A DNA stretch of 64,000 nucleotides from contig NZ_JBDOQT010000001.1 of NCBI RefSeq assembly GCF_039839785.1, positions 868,001 through 932,000 on the forward strand, given 5' to 3'. Both the position numbers and the translations under genes were made by a program. This stretch comes from Pelagibius sp. CAU 1746 (lineage in GTDB: Bacteria; Pseudomonadota; Alphaproteobacteria; Kiloniellales; Kiloniellaceae). Numbering within the stretch: position 1 is the first letter of the stretch; each line of letters starts with the position of its first letter. A model generated the notes under the pieces. It worked only from the letters and a program-made list of their open reading frames with translations. It was not told the origin of the DNA and did no database searches. Of the stretch, positions 26,287-36,034 are shown in pieces.

Positions 26287-26499
26287 ATGGCTACCAATGC
26301 TGAAATTGCTGCGCGCCTGCTGCGTGACGCCGCCGGTTTCTTCCGTTCCGTGGGCGAGCAGAACCCGCCCCTGAAGGAGCACATGGACAACAACGCCCAG
26401 GCCTTCGAGGTCATGGCGCAGCGGGTCGAGACCGATCCCACCGGCGAGGCCAATTTCGGCCAGCCGGCCCCCGAGGGTGGCGACGCCCCCCAGGAGTAA
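26287..26499 (+). CDS. Small acidic hypothetical protein
   Basis: 70 residues; ribosome site GGAG at 26277-26280. The first 50 residues look folded and helical (NAEIAARLLRDAAGFFRSVGEQNPPLKEHMDNNAQAFEVMAQRV); the last 20 are an acidic, disordered tail. It has no signal peptide. I do not recognise a characterised family; the regular codon use and good start support it as a real gene. It is monocistronic, converging with argG. Confidence 0.65.
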   Translation: MATNAEIAARLLRDAAGFFRSVGEQNPPLKEHMDNNAQAFEVMAQRVETDPTGEANFGQPAPEGGDAPQE

Positions 26500-26550
26500 C
26501 CGTCCCTTTTTCGAGGTTTTGAGGCCCTGCGGGTCTGCGAGTCTGCGGCT

Positions 26551-27762
<1,212 letters not shown>

Positions 27763-27835
27763 GGTGGAGAAGAGCCTCTGACTGGAAATCCGCGCGGAGT
27801 ATAGGCAAAGAGCGGGTTAGGGCAAGGCGGATGCC

Positions 27836-28060
27836 TCAGGGCCGGGCGGCCCCTTCTTCTGCGCCTTCGGGCCCGTCCAGCTTCGGCCAGCGGATGAAGG
27901 CAAAGAGCCATACGACGATTACGTTCACCCCGGGAACCAGCATGGCCAAACACCACCAGCCGGAGAATCCCGCCCGCTTGGCAATGGGCGCATGAAGGCC
28001 CACCAAGAACGCAATTACCGGCAGATTGATCAACAGAGCAATGAGAAGGCCTTCGCTCAT
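27836..28060 (-). CDS. Small membrane protein, paralogue of upstream gene
   Basis: 74 residues from ATG 28060: two membrane helices (about 4-22 and 35-58) joined by a short basic loop, then an acidic tail. The segment KRAGFSGWWCLAMLVPGVNVIVVWLFAFIRWP aligns with the same region of the gene just upstream, with which it overlaps by four bases (ATGA). The pattern resembles small two-helix proteins such as DUF805-like or phospholipase D-N membrane modules, but no firm family can be named. Confidence 0.65.
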   Translation of the reverse strand: MSEGLLIALLINLPVIAFLVGLHAPIAKRAGFSGWWCLAMLVPGVNVIVVWLFAFIRWPKLDGPEGAEEGAARP

Positions 28061-28287
28061 TGCGGCGGCTCCGGAGCTTCCTCGGTCCTGCCGTTGGGCC
28101 ACCTTGCGAAGGCGAGCAACAACACGACTACCAGCCACCCGGCGAAAGGGATGAGGATAAGAAGAGATGTCGCCGGGTTCATCCCGGTGCGGAAGAAAAT
28201 GCGCCAGAGAGGAAAAAGGAACAGAACCGCCAAAATGGCGGTATCGATGGCTATATCGGTAAGGAAGTCACCGGTATGGAAACCCAA
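28057..28287 (-). CDS. Small membrane protein, first of a paralogous pair
   Basis: 76 residues with two membrane helices (about 12-31 and 39-60) and the segment FRTGMNPATSLLILIPFAGWLVVVLLLAFARWP, similar to the next gene. The pair looks like a local duplication under coupled translation. Function unknown. Confidence 0.65.
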   Translation of the reverse strand: MGFHTGDFLTDIAIDTAILAVLFLFPLWRIFFRTGMNPATSLLILIPFAGWLVVVLLLAFARWPNGRTEEAPEPPQ

Positions 28288-28409
28288 AACGACCCCGATC
28301 CACGGTTGATACTGAATCGTATGACAGCAATCTTAGGTCGAGATTGCATTTTTGCCAAGAACCGGGACATCTAAGGGGAGTGGGGGCTGGCTCGGCATTC
28401 GCCGCGGAA

Positions 28410-29594
28410 CTAGGGTCGAGCTTCTGGTGGGGCCGCCGTCTCGCGCTCGCTCTTCTTCTTGCGTTCGGAGGCGGACTTGAGCTGGCCGCAGGCGGCCAGG
28501 ATATCCTCGCCGCGGGTCGCCCGCACGGGGCTGGAGATGTGCGCGGCCGAGAGGATGTCGGCAAAGCGCGTGATGGTCGCCTTGCTGGAACACTCGAAGA
28601 AGCTGCCGGGCCAGGGGTTGAAGGGGATGAGGTTCACCTTGGCCGGGATGCCCTTCAGCAGCTTGATCAGGCGCCGCGCGTCCTCCTCGCTGTCGTTCAC
28701 GCCCTTCAGCATGACGTACTCGAAGGTGATGCGCCGGGCGTTGTGGGTGCCGGGATAGGTACGGCAGGCCTCCAGCAGCATCTTCAGCGGATACTTCTTG
28801 TTGATCGGCATGATGTGGTCGCGGGTCTTGTCGTCGGTCGCGTGCAGCGAGACGGCAAGGTTCACATCCAGCTCGCGCCCGCAGCGCTCCATCTCCGGCA
28901 CCACGCCGGAGGTCGACAGGGTGATCTTGCGCTTGGAGACCGAGAGACCTTCGTGGTCCATGGCGATCTTCATCGCCGTGGCCACGTTGACGTAGTTGTA
29001 GAGCGGCTCGCCCATGCCCATGAGCACGATGTTGGTGATGAGGCGGCCTTCGGCCGGGGCCCCAGAATCGTCCCCGGGCCATTCGCCCAGGCCGTCGCGC
29101 GCCACCATGATCTGGCCGACGATCTCGGCCGGCGAGAGGTTGCGCACCAGGCGCTGGGTGCCGGTGTGGCAGAACTTGCAGGTCAGGGTGCAGCCGACCT
29201 GGCTGGAGACGCAGAGCGTGCCGCGGTCTTCCTCGGGGATGTAGACCGTCTCCACCTCCTGGCCGTCGGCCAGGCGCAGCAGCCACTTGCGGGTGCCGTC
29301 CTTGGAAACCTGGGCCACCGCCACCTCGGGCCGGCGCACCTCGTGGGTCTCGGCCAGGCGGGCGCGGAAATCCTTGGCCAGATTGGTCATCTCCGCGAAG
29401 TCGGTAACCCCGCGGTGATAGATCCAGTGCCATAGCTGCTTGGCGCGGAAGGGCTTCTCGCCCAGGGCGGCCAGTTCGGCCGCAAGCTGCTCGCGCGACA
29501 GCCCGACGAGGTTGCGTTTCCCGTCGTGGGCGGCCCCCCTGGCGTTTCCTGAGGCTTCAGGGGGCGGGGCGAAGGCTTCGGCATGCTGGCTCAT
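28410..29594 (-). CDS. rlmN: Dual-specificity RNA methyltransferase RlmN
   Basis: 394 residues. Radical-SAM enzyme that methylates C2 of A2503 in 23S rRNA (and A37 of some tRNAs). The iron-sulfur cluster cysteines are Cys135, Cys139 and Cys142 in [45 protein letters not shown] is the typical N-terminal domain, and [21 protein letters not shown], including the resolving cysteine region, closes the family pattern. It is followed by a Lys/Glu-rich tail. Confidence 0.97.
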   Translation of the reverse strand: MSQHAEAFAPPPEASGNARGAAHDGKRNLVGLSREQLAAELAALGEKPFRAKQLWHWIYHRGVTDFAEMTNLAKDFRARLAETHEVRRPEVAVAQVSKDGTRKWLLRLADGQEVETVYIPEEDRGTLCVSSQVGCTLTCKFCHTGTQRLVRNLSPAEIVGQIMVARDGLGEWPGDDSGAPAEGRLITNIVLMGMGEPLYNYVNVATAMKIAMDHEGLSVSKRKITLSTSGVVPEMERCGRELDVNLAVSLHATDDKTRDHIMPINKKYPLKMLLEACRTYPGTHNARRITFEYVMLKGVNDSEEDARRLIKLLKGIPAKVNLIPFNPWPGSFFECSSKATITRFADILSAAHISSPVRATRGEDILAACGQLKSASERKKKSERETAAPPEARP

Positions 29595-29700
29595 GGGGCG
29601 TTAGATAGGCCCTTCGCAAGGTTAAAACCAGCCCTTTGCGGCCCGGCAGGCCCTCAACGAGCCCCCGTGGAGCCCCCGGATCGGCGCCGCCTAGATCGAA

Positions 29701-29804
29701 CCGTGTGAATCCGATCTATCCCAATAGTATAGAGCAGATTCACAGGGTCCCATTGAGCCTTGGGGGATCGCCTGAGGCGAATCCGGCCGGCCCTGATCTG
29801 CTCT
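29701..29804. repeat. Dispersed structured intergenic repeat, copy 2
   Basis: About 104 bp starting CCGTGTGAATCCGATCTATC and ending CTGATCTGCTCT; it carries a roughly 10-bp insertion in the middle relative to copies 1 and 3. Arms TGTGAATC/GATTCACA, GGATCGCC/GGCGAATCC and GAGCAGAT/ATCTGCTC pair. Its right end runs into the stop codon of the IalB-family gene. Confidence 0.7.
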
Positions 29805-30336
29805 ACAGCCCGCAGGCCTGGCTGATCGCCTGGTAGGCCCGGGTGAAGCCGGACAGCGAGTAGGTGTCCTTGGTGTTGTTGCCGCGCGCGGAGGTGCCCT
29901 GGACGGTCATGGTGCTGCCCTTGATCATGGCCTGCACCAGCTTCTTGTCGGTGTCCTTGTCCACCGTCCAGGCGGACTCCCGCTCGGTGAAGAGGCGCAG
30001 TTTCATGGACCCGATCTGCACTTCCACCGGCGCGCCTTCCTTGTAGGGATAGCCGGCCTGGATGCTGACCTCGTCGATCCGGTTGTCGCCGGGGCGGTGG
30101 GTCACCATGGCGTGAATCTCGCCGCGCTTGGAGTAGTTCCCCTCGGCCTTGGTGGGTTCGCTGGCCATGAAGCAGATCGGCTTGCCGTCCTCCAGGTACT
30201 TGAAGGCGCTCCAGTTCGAGTAGTCGCCGAGCCGCTCGATCGACTGGGCCCGGGCCTCGCCGGCCGGCAGGCCGGCCGAGAAGGCGCAGGCGACAAGCAG
30301 GGGCGCGAGCAGGGATGAGAGATGTCTTGGCAGCAT
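29803..30336 (-). CDS. Invasion-associated locus B (IalB) family protein
   Basis: 177 residues from ATG 30336; ATG 30369 would add 11. Signal peptide through about LPAGEARAQS. The mature part has YSNWSAFKYLEDGKPICFMASEPTKAEGNYSKRGEIHAMVTHRP, IQAGYPYKEGAPVEVQIGSMKLRLFTERESAWTVD and two cysteines, as in alphaproteobacterial IalB-like periplasmic proteins, whose function outside Bartonella is unknown. A -10-like TATAAT (30377-30382, minus strand) would put the transcript start near 30370, favouring ATG 30336. Confidence 0.8.
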   Translation of the reverse strand: MLPRHLSSLLAPLLVACAFSAGLPAGEARAQSIERLGDYSNWSAFKYLEDGKPICFMASEPTKAEGNYSKRGEIHAMVTHRPGDNRIDEVSIQAGYPYKEGAPVEVQIGSMKLRLFTERESAWTVDKDTDKKLVQAMIKGSTMTVQGTSARGNNTKDTYSLSGFTRAYQAISQACGL

Positions 30337-30579
30337 GGTCCGCGGTGATGGGATGTTATTCTTGAGCATGGCGGATATTATAGGATTGAGCAGCCGCGCC
30401 GCCACCCCCCGTTTGGAGGACCGCCGATTTTGCCGGATGGCCGCGTCCGCGCGGCCCGGGGACCCCACGAGGTCCCGGCCCATTCGGCCCCGGTTCATTC
30501 GGCCCCGGCCCATTCGGGGGGCGGCTCGTTCGGAGGCGGCGGTGGCGGGACCCCCGGAGCGGGGGCTGGCGGCTGAGGC

Positions 30580-30757
30580 CGGCAAGGTCTTGCCGGAAGA
30601 ACAGGCGGAGTTGGTCAGGATGGCCTATTTCGAGAACCAGGCCCGAGGGCGGCGCGCCCAGGGGGCCGAGCGGCCGTCGGGCCGCCTGCGCAAGGCGCCG
30701 AACGTCCTGACGGGGAACGCCCCGGCGGGGAGCGCCCGGGAGCGTGCAGAGACATGA
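30580..30757 (+). pseudogene. Remnant of an ECF sigma factor (region 4)
   Basis: The plus-strand frame ending at 30757 contains LPEEQAELVRMAYFEN and later RLRKAPNVLTG, which resemble the beginning and end of sigma region 4 of ECF factors that partner ChrR. The recognition helix between them is scrambled and shortened (ARGRRAQGAERPSG), and the upstream frame shows no region 2; instead there is a 15-bp tandem repeat (30481-30519). The stop still overlaps the anti-sigma start (ATGA), as in intact sigma-chrR operons. I read this as a decayed sigma gene. The rest of the gap 30337-30579 holds no gene I can support. Confidence 0.55.
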
Positions 30758-31389
30758 CCGAGCCTGCACGCTTGCCGCGCTATCATTTCGACCGGGCACT
30801 GCTGCTCGGCTACGCCGCCGGCAGCCTGCCGGAGGGACTGGCGATCCTGGTGGCCACTCACCTGTCGCTTTGCCCGGCCTGCCGGGCTGCCGATCCCCGA
30901 TTCGTTGATCCCCGGGCCGCCGGCGGGGTGGCGCCGGAGTCGGGGCTGGAGTCGGGGCTGGAGTCGGGGTTGGAGTCGGGGCAGGAGGGCGGCGATGGCC
31001 TGCTGCCGCCGCCGCTGCGTGCCTATCTCGGCGATGCGCTGGAGAGCCTGGATTGGCAGCCGCTGGCGCCGGGGGTGGAGTCGACGCCTCTGCGGCCGGC
31101 CCGCTCGGCCGCTGCCGGAGCTTGGCCGCCGGGTGTCGAGGTCGCCCTGGTGCGCCTCGCGCCGGGTGCCTCGGCGCCGCGCCACAGCCACGCCGGCATC
31201 GAGGCCACGGTGATCGTCCAGGGCGGCTTTGCCGATGACAACGGCAGCTACGAGCGGGGGGATGCCTGGATCGTCGATGCCCGCATCACCCACACGCCGG
31301 TGGGGCTTCCGGGCGAAGGCTGTCTCTGCCTCGTCTACCTGGACGGCCCGCTGAAGCCGGCCAACGACACGCACGTTGCCAGTATCTGA
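30754..31389 (+). CDS. ChrR-like cupin anti-sigma factor
   Basis: 211 residues. The zinc-binding anti-sigma domain has His11, His36, Cys40 and Cys43, the same spacing as in ChrR (H-x24-H-x3-C-x2-C). The C-terminal cupin has PRHSHAGIEATVIVQGGFADDNGSYERGDAWIVD. Between them is an unusual tandem ESGL repeat (about residues 62-74) encoded by four 12-bp units. ChrR binds an ECF sigma factor and releases it under singlet-oxygen stress; here the sigma gene next door is broken. Confidence 0.88.
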   Translation: MTEPARLPRYHFDRALLLGYAAGSLPEGLAILVATHLSLCPACRAADPRFVDPRAAGGVAPESGLESGLESGLESGQEGGDGLLPPPLRAYLGDALESLDWQPLAPGVESTPLRPARSAAAGAWPPGVEVALVRLAPGASAPRHSHAGIEATVIVQGGFADDNGSYERGDAWIVDARITHTPVGLPGEGCLCLVYLDGPLKPANDTHVASI

Positions 31390-31468
31390 CGGCTTCCCGG
31401 AAGCGGTGGTCCGGAACGCTTCTGCGAAAGTGCTTCGTAGCCGGCGTTGTGGCGGCCGGGCGGCTGTC

Positions 31469-32005
31469 TCAGCCGTCCTTTTTCGTGCGGATGACCTGGG
31501 CGCCCTGCACATGCTTGGGCAGGGGCTCGGGCGTGGCGCGGGGGTTGACCGCGCGGCGGGCGAAGCGGCCCTGGCTGATCAGGCGGTCGTACATGACGAT
31601 GGCCCCGGCGGTGCCGACGTTGACGCAGAACCTGGTCGGGATCTTCACCAGGTGGTCGCAGCGCGCCTGCAGCTCCGGCGACAGGCTGCCGCGCTCCGGC
31701 CCCAGCACGTAGGCCGCGGCCTGGGGGTGGAAGAAGGAGGGCAATTCCACCGCGTCCTCGGTCAGTTCCACCCCGACCAGGGCGCAGCCGCGCGGCAGCG
31801 TCAGCTCCGCGACCGACCGATAGGTGTAGAGCGGCAGGTGCTTGGCCGCATCGGAGGTGTCGGAGAGCTTCACCTCCTGGGCGTTGAAGGCCGGCTCGAT
31901 GGTGAAGAAGAAGCTGGCCCCAAAGGCGTGGGCGGAGCGCATCAGGGCGCCCAGGTTCATGGGCTTGCTGATCCGTTCGGCGCCGATGGCAAAGTATCCT
32001 CGCAT
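31469..32005 (-). CDS. SpoU (TrmH) family RNA methyltransferase
   Basis: 178 residues, a SPOUT-class methyltransferase. KPMNLGALMRSAHAFGASFFFTI is motif 1, AYVLGPERGSLSPELQARCDHLVKIPT is motif 2, and NVGTAGAIVMYDRL is motif 3, together forming the knotted SAM site. It lacks an added RNA-binding domain, so it is a compact TrmL/TrmH-like 2'-O-methyltransferase; the target nucleotide is unknown. It is divergent from the asparaginase gene. Confidence 0.88.
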   Translation of the reverse strand: MRGYFAIGAERISKPMNLGALMRSAHAFGASFFFTIEPAFNAQEVKLSDTSDAAKHLPLYTYRSVAELTLPRGCALVGVELTEDAVELPSFFHPQAAAYVLGPERGSLSPELQARCDHLVKIPTRFCVNVGTAGAIVMYDRLISQGRFARRAVNPRATPEPLPKHVQGAQVIRTKKDG

Positions 32006-32099
32006 GGCGGGAGAACTTGCATGGCCAGGGCCGGGGAGGCAAGCTGCTTCGCCGCCCGCGGCACCCCCGAAGCTCCTCCGAAATTGACGATCTCAAGCG

Positions 32100-33140
32100 A
32101 TGTCTTCTGACCTTCCCTCGACCGAAAGTGCCGCCGCCAATCCTCTGCTGGTGGAGGTGACCCGCGGCGGCCAGGTGGAAAGCCGCCACCGCGCCGCCCT
32201 GGCGGTGGTCGATGTCGAAGGCAAGGTGGCGCTGTCCGCCGGCGGCCATGAGCGCCCGGTCTATGCGCGCTCGGCGATCAAGTCGCTGCAGGCCATCGCC
32301 TTGGTGGAAAGCGGCGCCGCCGACGCCTTCGACGTTTCCGAGGCCGAGCTGGCGCTGGCCTGCGCCAGCCACAAAGGGGAGCCGCGCCACGTGGAGACGG
32401 CCACGGGCTGGCTCGCGCGCCTCGGGCTTTCCGTCGACGATCTGGAGTGCGGGCCGCAGCTGCCGGGCTACGAACCGGCGCTGATCGAACTGCTGGCCGC
32501 CGGCGGCGCGGCCACCCAGGCGCACAACAACTGCTCTGGCAAGCACAGCGGCTTCCTCACTCTGGCGAAGCACCTGGGCGCGCCGACCGCAGGCTACGTG
32601 AAGTACGAGCATCCGGTGCAGCAGCGAATCCTCGGCGTGCTGGAGGCCATGACCGGCCTCGACCTCTCCGCTGCGCCGCGCGGCGTCGACGGCTGCGGCA
32701 TCCCGGTGATCGGCATCCCGCTCGGCAACATGGCCCTTGCCATGGCGCGTTTGGGCGCGCCCGACGACCAGCCGGAGCCGCGCCAGGCGGCCTGCGCGCG
32801 CATCCGCAAGGCGGTGGCGGCGCATCCCTTCATGGTGTCGGGGACCGGCTGCTTCGACACCCGGGTGATGGAGCTGACAGGGGAGAGGGCGCTGATCAAG
32901 ACCGGCGCCGAGGGTGTCTACTGCGCCGCCTTTCCGGAGCTGGGCCTGGGGGCCGCCATCAAGGTCGACGACGGTGCCGGGCGCGCGGCGGAGATTCTCA
33001 TGGGACGCCTGCTCAGCCACTTCGGAATTCTCGGCGAAGACCAAGCCGCCGCACTGGGCGGCCTCCTCACCGCGCCGGTGCTGAACCGCGCCGGGCTCAC
33101 CGTGGGCGAGATCCGTCCCGCGGCGGACATCCCCTTCTAG
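32100..33140 (+). CDS. Asparaginase II family protein
   Basis: 346 residues of the Rhizobium-type asparaginase family (PF06089). LVEVTRGGQVESRHRAALAVVD, YARSAIKSLQAIALVESGAAD, LACASHKGEPRHV, HNNCSGKHSGFL and VDGCGIPVIGIPLGNMA are characteristic. Predicted to hydrolyse L-asparagine to aspartate and ammonia, probably in the cytoplasm since no signal peptide is seen. The quinone oxidoreductase gene follows 37 bp downstream. Confidence 0.9.
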   Translation: MSSDLPSTESAAANPLLVEVTRGGQVESRHRAALAVVDVEGKVALSAGGHERPVYARSAIKSLQAIALVESGAADAFDVSEAELALACASHKGEPRHVETATGWLARLGLSVDDLECGPQLPGYEPALIELLAAGGAATQAHNNCSGKHSGFLTLAKHLGAPTAGYVKYEHPVQQRILGVLEAMTGLDLSAAPRGVDGCGIPVIGIPLGNMALAMARLGAPDDQPEPRQAACARIRKAVAAHPFMVSGTGCFDTRVMELTGERALIKTGAEGVYCAAFPELGLGAAIKVDDGAGRAAEILMGRLLSHFGILGEDQAAALGGLLTAPVLNRAGLTVGEIRPAADIPF

Positions 33141-33177
33141 TTCGACGCTCCCCGATCCGACTTGAGGTCCAAGCGAC

Positions 33178-34176
33178 ATGCGAGCCATGACCTGCCGCGC
33201 CTGGGGCGGCCCTGAAACCCTGGCCCTGGAAGACCGCCCACTGCCGGAGCCGGGACCCGGCCAGGTGCTGATCGACGTCGCCGCCGCCGGCGTCAACTTC
33301 GCCGACACGCTGATGATCGCCGGCAAGTACCAGGAGAAACCGGAATTTCCCTTTTCGCCGGGCCTGGAGGTCGCGGGCCGTCTGCGCGCCCTGGGGGCCG
33401 GGGTCGGTGGCCTGAGCGAGGGCCAGCGCGTCATGGCCCTGACCGACTTCGGCGGCTACGCCGAGGCGGCGCTGGCGCGCGCCGGCGATGTCTTCGCGCT
33501 GCCCGACAGCCTCGATACCGCGCGCTTCGGCTGGGCCGAGGCGGCGGGCTTTCCCATCACCTACGGCACCGCGCACTGCGCGCTGCGCTGGCACGCCGGC
33601 CTGCGGCCCGGCGAAGTGCTGCTGGTGCATGGCGCGGCCGGCGGCGTCGGCTTGGCTGCGGTGGAGATCGGCAAGGCCATCGGCGCCACGGTGATCGCCA
33701 CCGCGGGCGGGGCCGACAAGCTGGCCGTGGCGGAAGCGCACGGCGCCGACCATCTGATCGATTACCGCGAAGAGGACATCCGCGAAAGGGTCAAGGAGAT
33801 CACCGGTGGCAAGGGCGCCGACGTGGTCTTCGATCCCGTCGGCGGCGATGTCTTCGACGCGTCCCTGCGCTGCATCGCCTGGTCGGGGCGCCTGCTGGTC
33901 ATCGGCTTCGCCGCCGGGCGCGTGCCGCAGATCCCGGCCAACATCCTGCTGGTGAAGAACGTTGCGGTCATGGGGGTCTACTGGGGATCCTACCGCAAGC
34001 ACGCGCCGGCGCGCTTGGCCGAGGAATTCCGCGAGTTGTTCGACTGGGTCGAGGCGGGCCTTCTCAGGCCACACGTTTCACACAAGCTTGACCTTCCCCG
34101 GGCCGCCGAGGCCATGACATTGCTGCTGGAACGGCGCTCCACCGGCAAGGTGGTCCTCACCACCGGCGCGGCCTAA
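33178..34176 (+). CDS. Zinc-independent NADPH:quinone oxidoreductase
   Basis: 332 residues of the medium-chain dehydrogenase superfamily. The N-terminal GroES-like domain has LIDVAAAGVNFADTLMIAGKYQ; the Rossmann domain has VLLVHGAAGGVGLAAVEIGKAIGATVIATAGGADKL (about 143-183). The catalytic zinc ligands of alcohol dehydrogenases are absent, pointing to a QOR-type reductase of quinones or enones. It is probably co-transcribed with the asparaginase gene. Confidence 0.9.
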   Translation: MRAMTCRAWGGPETLALEDRPLPEPGPGQVLIDVAAAGVNFADTLMIAGKYQEKPEFPFSPGLEVAGRLRALGAGVGGLSEGQRVMALTDFGGYAEAALARAGDVFALPDSLDTARFGWAEAAGFPITYGTAHCALRWHAGLRPGEVLLVHGAAGGVGLAAVEIGKAIGATVIATAGGADKLAVAEAHGADHLIDYREEDIRERVKEITGGKGADVVFDPVGGDVFDASLRCIAWSGRLLVIGFAAGRVPQIPANILLVKNVAVMGVYWGSYRKHAPARLAEEFRELFDWVEAGLLRPHVSHKLDLPRAAEAMTLLLERRSTGKVVLTTGAA

Positions 34177-34243
34177 ACTCCCCGTTCCGGGGGCCGAGGA
34201 GAGGGATGCCTCGGCGCACGCCCTTCCCGCCATCGAAGAAGCC

Positions 34244-35488
34244 ATGACCGACAGCGTTCGCGACCAGTACGAAGCCTATCCCTACCCCTCGCGCGACCCC
34301 GCCGACGAAGCCAAGCGCCTGATCGTCGGTTCGCCGAGCAATCTGCGCGAGGTGAACCATTATCTCTTCGGCGGGCGGCGCGATTTCACCCGGCCCTTCC
34401 GCGCCCTGGTGGCCGGCGGCGGGACCGGCGACGCCACCATCATGCTGGCCCAGCAGCTCGCCGATGCGGCCGGGCCGGGGGGAACGGCGGGGGAGGTGGT
34501 CTACCTGGACCTCTCGGCGGCGTCGCGCAAGATCGCCGAGGCGCGCGCGGCCGCCCGCAAGCTCACCAACATCCGCTTCGTCACCGGCTCCCTGCTCGAC
34601 CTCGCCGGGCTCGACCTGGGGAGCTTCGACTACATCGACTGCTGCGGCGTGCTGCACCACCTGGCCGAGCCGGAGGCGGGCCTGGCGGCGCTGACCGGGG
34701 CGCTGGCCCCGGACGGCGGCATGGGGATCATGGTCTACGGCACCTATGGCCGCAGCGGCGTCTATGCCCTGCAGGAGGTGCTGCGCAAGCTGGCCGGCGA
34801 CCGCCCGCTGGGCGAGCAGGTGAGCCACGCGCGGCGCCTGCTGAACAATCTGCCGGCGACCAACCTCTTCGCGCGGAACCCGGTGCTGCGCGACCACAGC
34901 GGCAGCGACGCCGAACTTGTCGACCTGCTGCTGCATAGCCAGGACCGTTCCTACAAGGTGGAGGAGATCGCCGAACTGCTGCGCGGCGCCGGTCTCAACC
35001 TGATCTCCTTCATCGAGCCGCTGCGCTACGATCCCGCGACCTACCTGAAGGATCCGGTGCTGCTGCGCCAGCTCGCCGGCCTCTCGCCGGAAGGCCGTGC
35101 CGCCGTCGCCGAGAAGCTGGCCGGCAACCTGAAGACCCACGTCTTCTATGTCTCCAGACGCCCGGCCGCCGACACCCTGGCCTGGCCGGACGGGCCGGAG
35201 GCCATCCCTGTCTTGCGCGTGCTCGACGGCGCGCAGCTCGCCAAGGCGGTGCAGCGCGACCTGATGCTGAAGGGGGAGTTCGATGGCCTGGCGCTGAAGT
35301 TCCCTTTGCCGCGTCTGGCCACCGCGGTGCTGCCCTGGATCGACGGCAACACCACCCTGGGCGAGATTCAGAAGGCGTTGGAGCAGCTCGATCCGCGCCA
35401 GGACTGGGATCACTTCAAGGCCCAGTTCGACCAGCTCTACCAGGTGCTGGGCGGCCTCAACCATCTGCTGATCCGCTACGCGCCCTGA
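34244..35488 (+). CDS. Class I SAM-dependent methyltransferase
   Basis: 414 residues. After DQYEAYPYPSRDPADE comes the SAM fold: motif I LVAGGGTGDATIMLAQ, the acidic loop VVYLDLSAASRKIAEARA, and FDYIDCCGVLHHLAEP. The C-terminal 180 residues include a winged-helix-like stretch (FDGLALKFPLPRLATAVLPWIDGNTTLGEIQKALEQ). This architecture occurs in uncharacterised proteobacterial methyltransferases; the substrate is unknown. Confidence 0.85.
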   Translation: MTDSVRDQYEAYPYPSRDPADEAKRLIVGSPSNLREVNHYLFGGRRDFTRPFRALVAGGGTGDATIMLAQQLADAAGPGGTAGEVVYLDLSAASRKIAEARAAARKLTNIRFVTGSLLDLAGLDLGSFDYIDCCGVLHHLAEPEAGLAALTGALAPDGGMGIMVYGTYGRSGVYALQEVLRKLAGDRPLGEQVSHARRLLNNLPATNLFARNPVLRDHSGSDAELVDLLLHSQDRSYKVEEIAELLRGAGLNLISFIEPLRYDPATYLKDPVLLRQLAGLSPEGRAAVAEKLAGNLKTHVFYVSRRPAADTLAWPDGPEAIPVLRVLDGAQLAKAVQRDLMLKGEFDGLALKFPLPRLATAVLPWIDGNTTLGEIQKALEQLDPRQDWDHFKAQFDQLYQVLGGLNHLLIRYAP

Positions 35489-35529
35489 GGGCCTCCGATC
35501 CGGGAACGGGCCCTTGCGCGCAAAAGCAA

Positions 35530-35554
35530 AGGGCGGCCCGCCAGGGGCCGCCCT
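35530..35554. terminator. Bidirectional hairpin terminator
   Basis: Perfect 9-bp arms AGGGCGGCC/GGCCGCCCT between the convergent methyltransferase and DUF1127 genes. The flanking T/A tracts are weak. Confidence 0.55.
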
Positions 35555-35616
35555 CTATCTCGTGGCTGTCGCGTCCCGGGGTCCGGCATCCAGGGCCGGA
35601 CCGGGGGATGACCTCC

Positions 35617-35829
35617 TTAGCTGGCGCCGTGCTCCAGACCGATGTCGCGCAGCAGGCGGCTGTCCAGGTGACGCGTCGCCTGAATCAGCTTCTGGGCCTT
35701 GCGTTCGGCCACGTAGGCGTCGCGCAGGTCGAGAGCGAAATCGTAAGCGGCCATGAGGGCGCGGCCCAGCAGGCCCACGACCGCCTGGCCGGGCATGTAA
35801 GGACGAGCCGTGTAGATCATGTTGGCCAT
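35617..35829 (-). CDS. DUF1127 small protein
   Basis: 70 residues from ATG 35829 with ribosome site AAGGAGA. The C-terminus RHLDSRLLRDIGLEHG is the DUF1127 signature; a moderately hydrophobic N-terminal helix precedes it. Arg-rich DUF1127 proteins are abundant in alphaproteobacteria and some affect RNA or phosphate metabolism. The 205 bp upstream is A+T-rich and includes TATAAA (35935-35940, minus strand), a possible -10 box. Confidence 0.88.
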   Translation of the reverse strand: MANMIYTARPYMPGQAVVGLLGRALMAAYDFALDLRDAYVAERKAQKLIQATRHLDSRLLRDIGLEHGAS

Positions 35830-36034
35830 GGTCCTGTCTCCTTTGTCTTGGCGGTCCGCTCTCGGCGTTGCCTGCAAGCCAACGCTCCACCCGGGCCACC
35901 GGTTATCCCAATCTCTTGAGGGGGAGATAGGCCTTTATATGCAGGGAGACAAATGCCGCCTGATCAGGAGAACTATGCAGCGGCAGCATAGCTCAATTTC
36001 ATTTTACCTTAACAATTTCAATGTGTTGTCGCGT

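Noticed and set aside
30335-30757. 140-codon plus-strand frame as a functional sigma factor
   Set aside because: Only fragments of region 4 are recognisable, region 2 is missing, and the first half is low-complexity Arg/Pro sequence.
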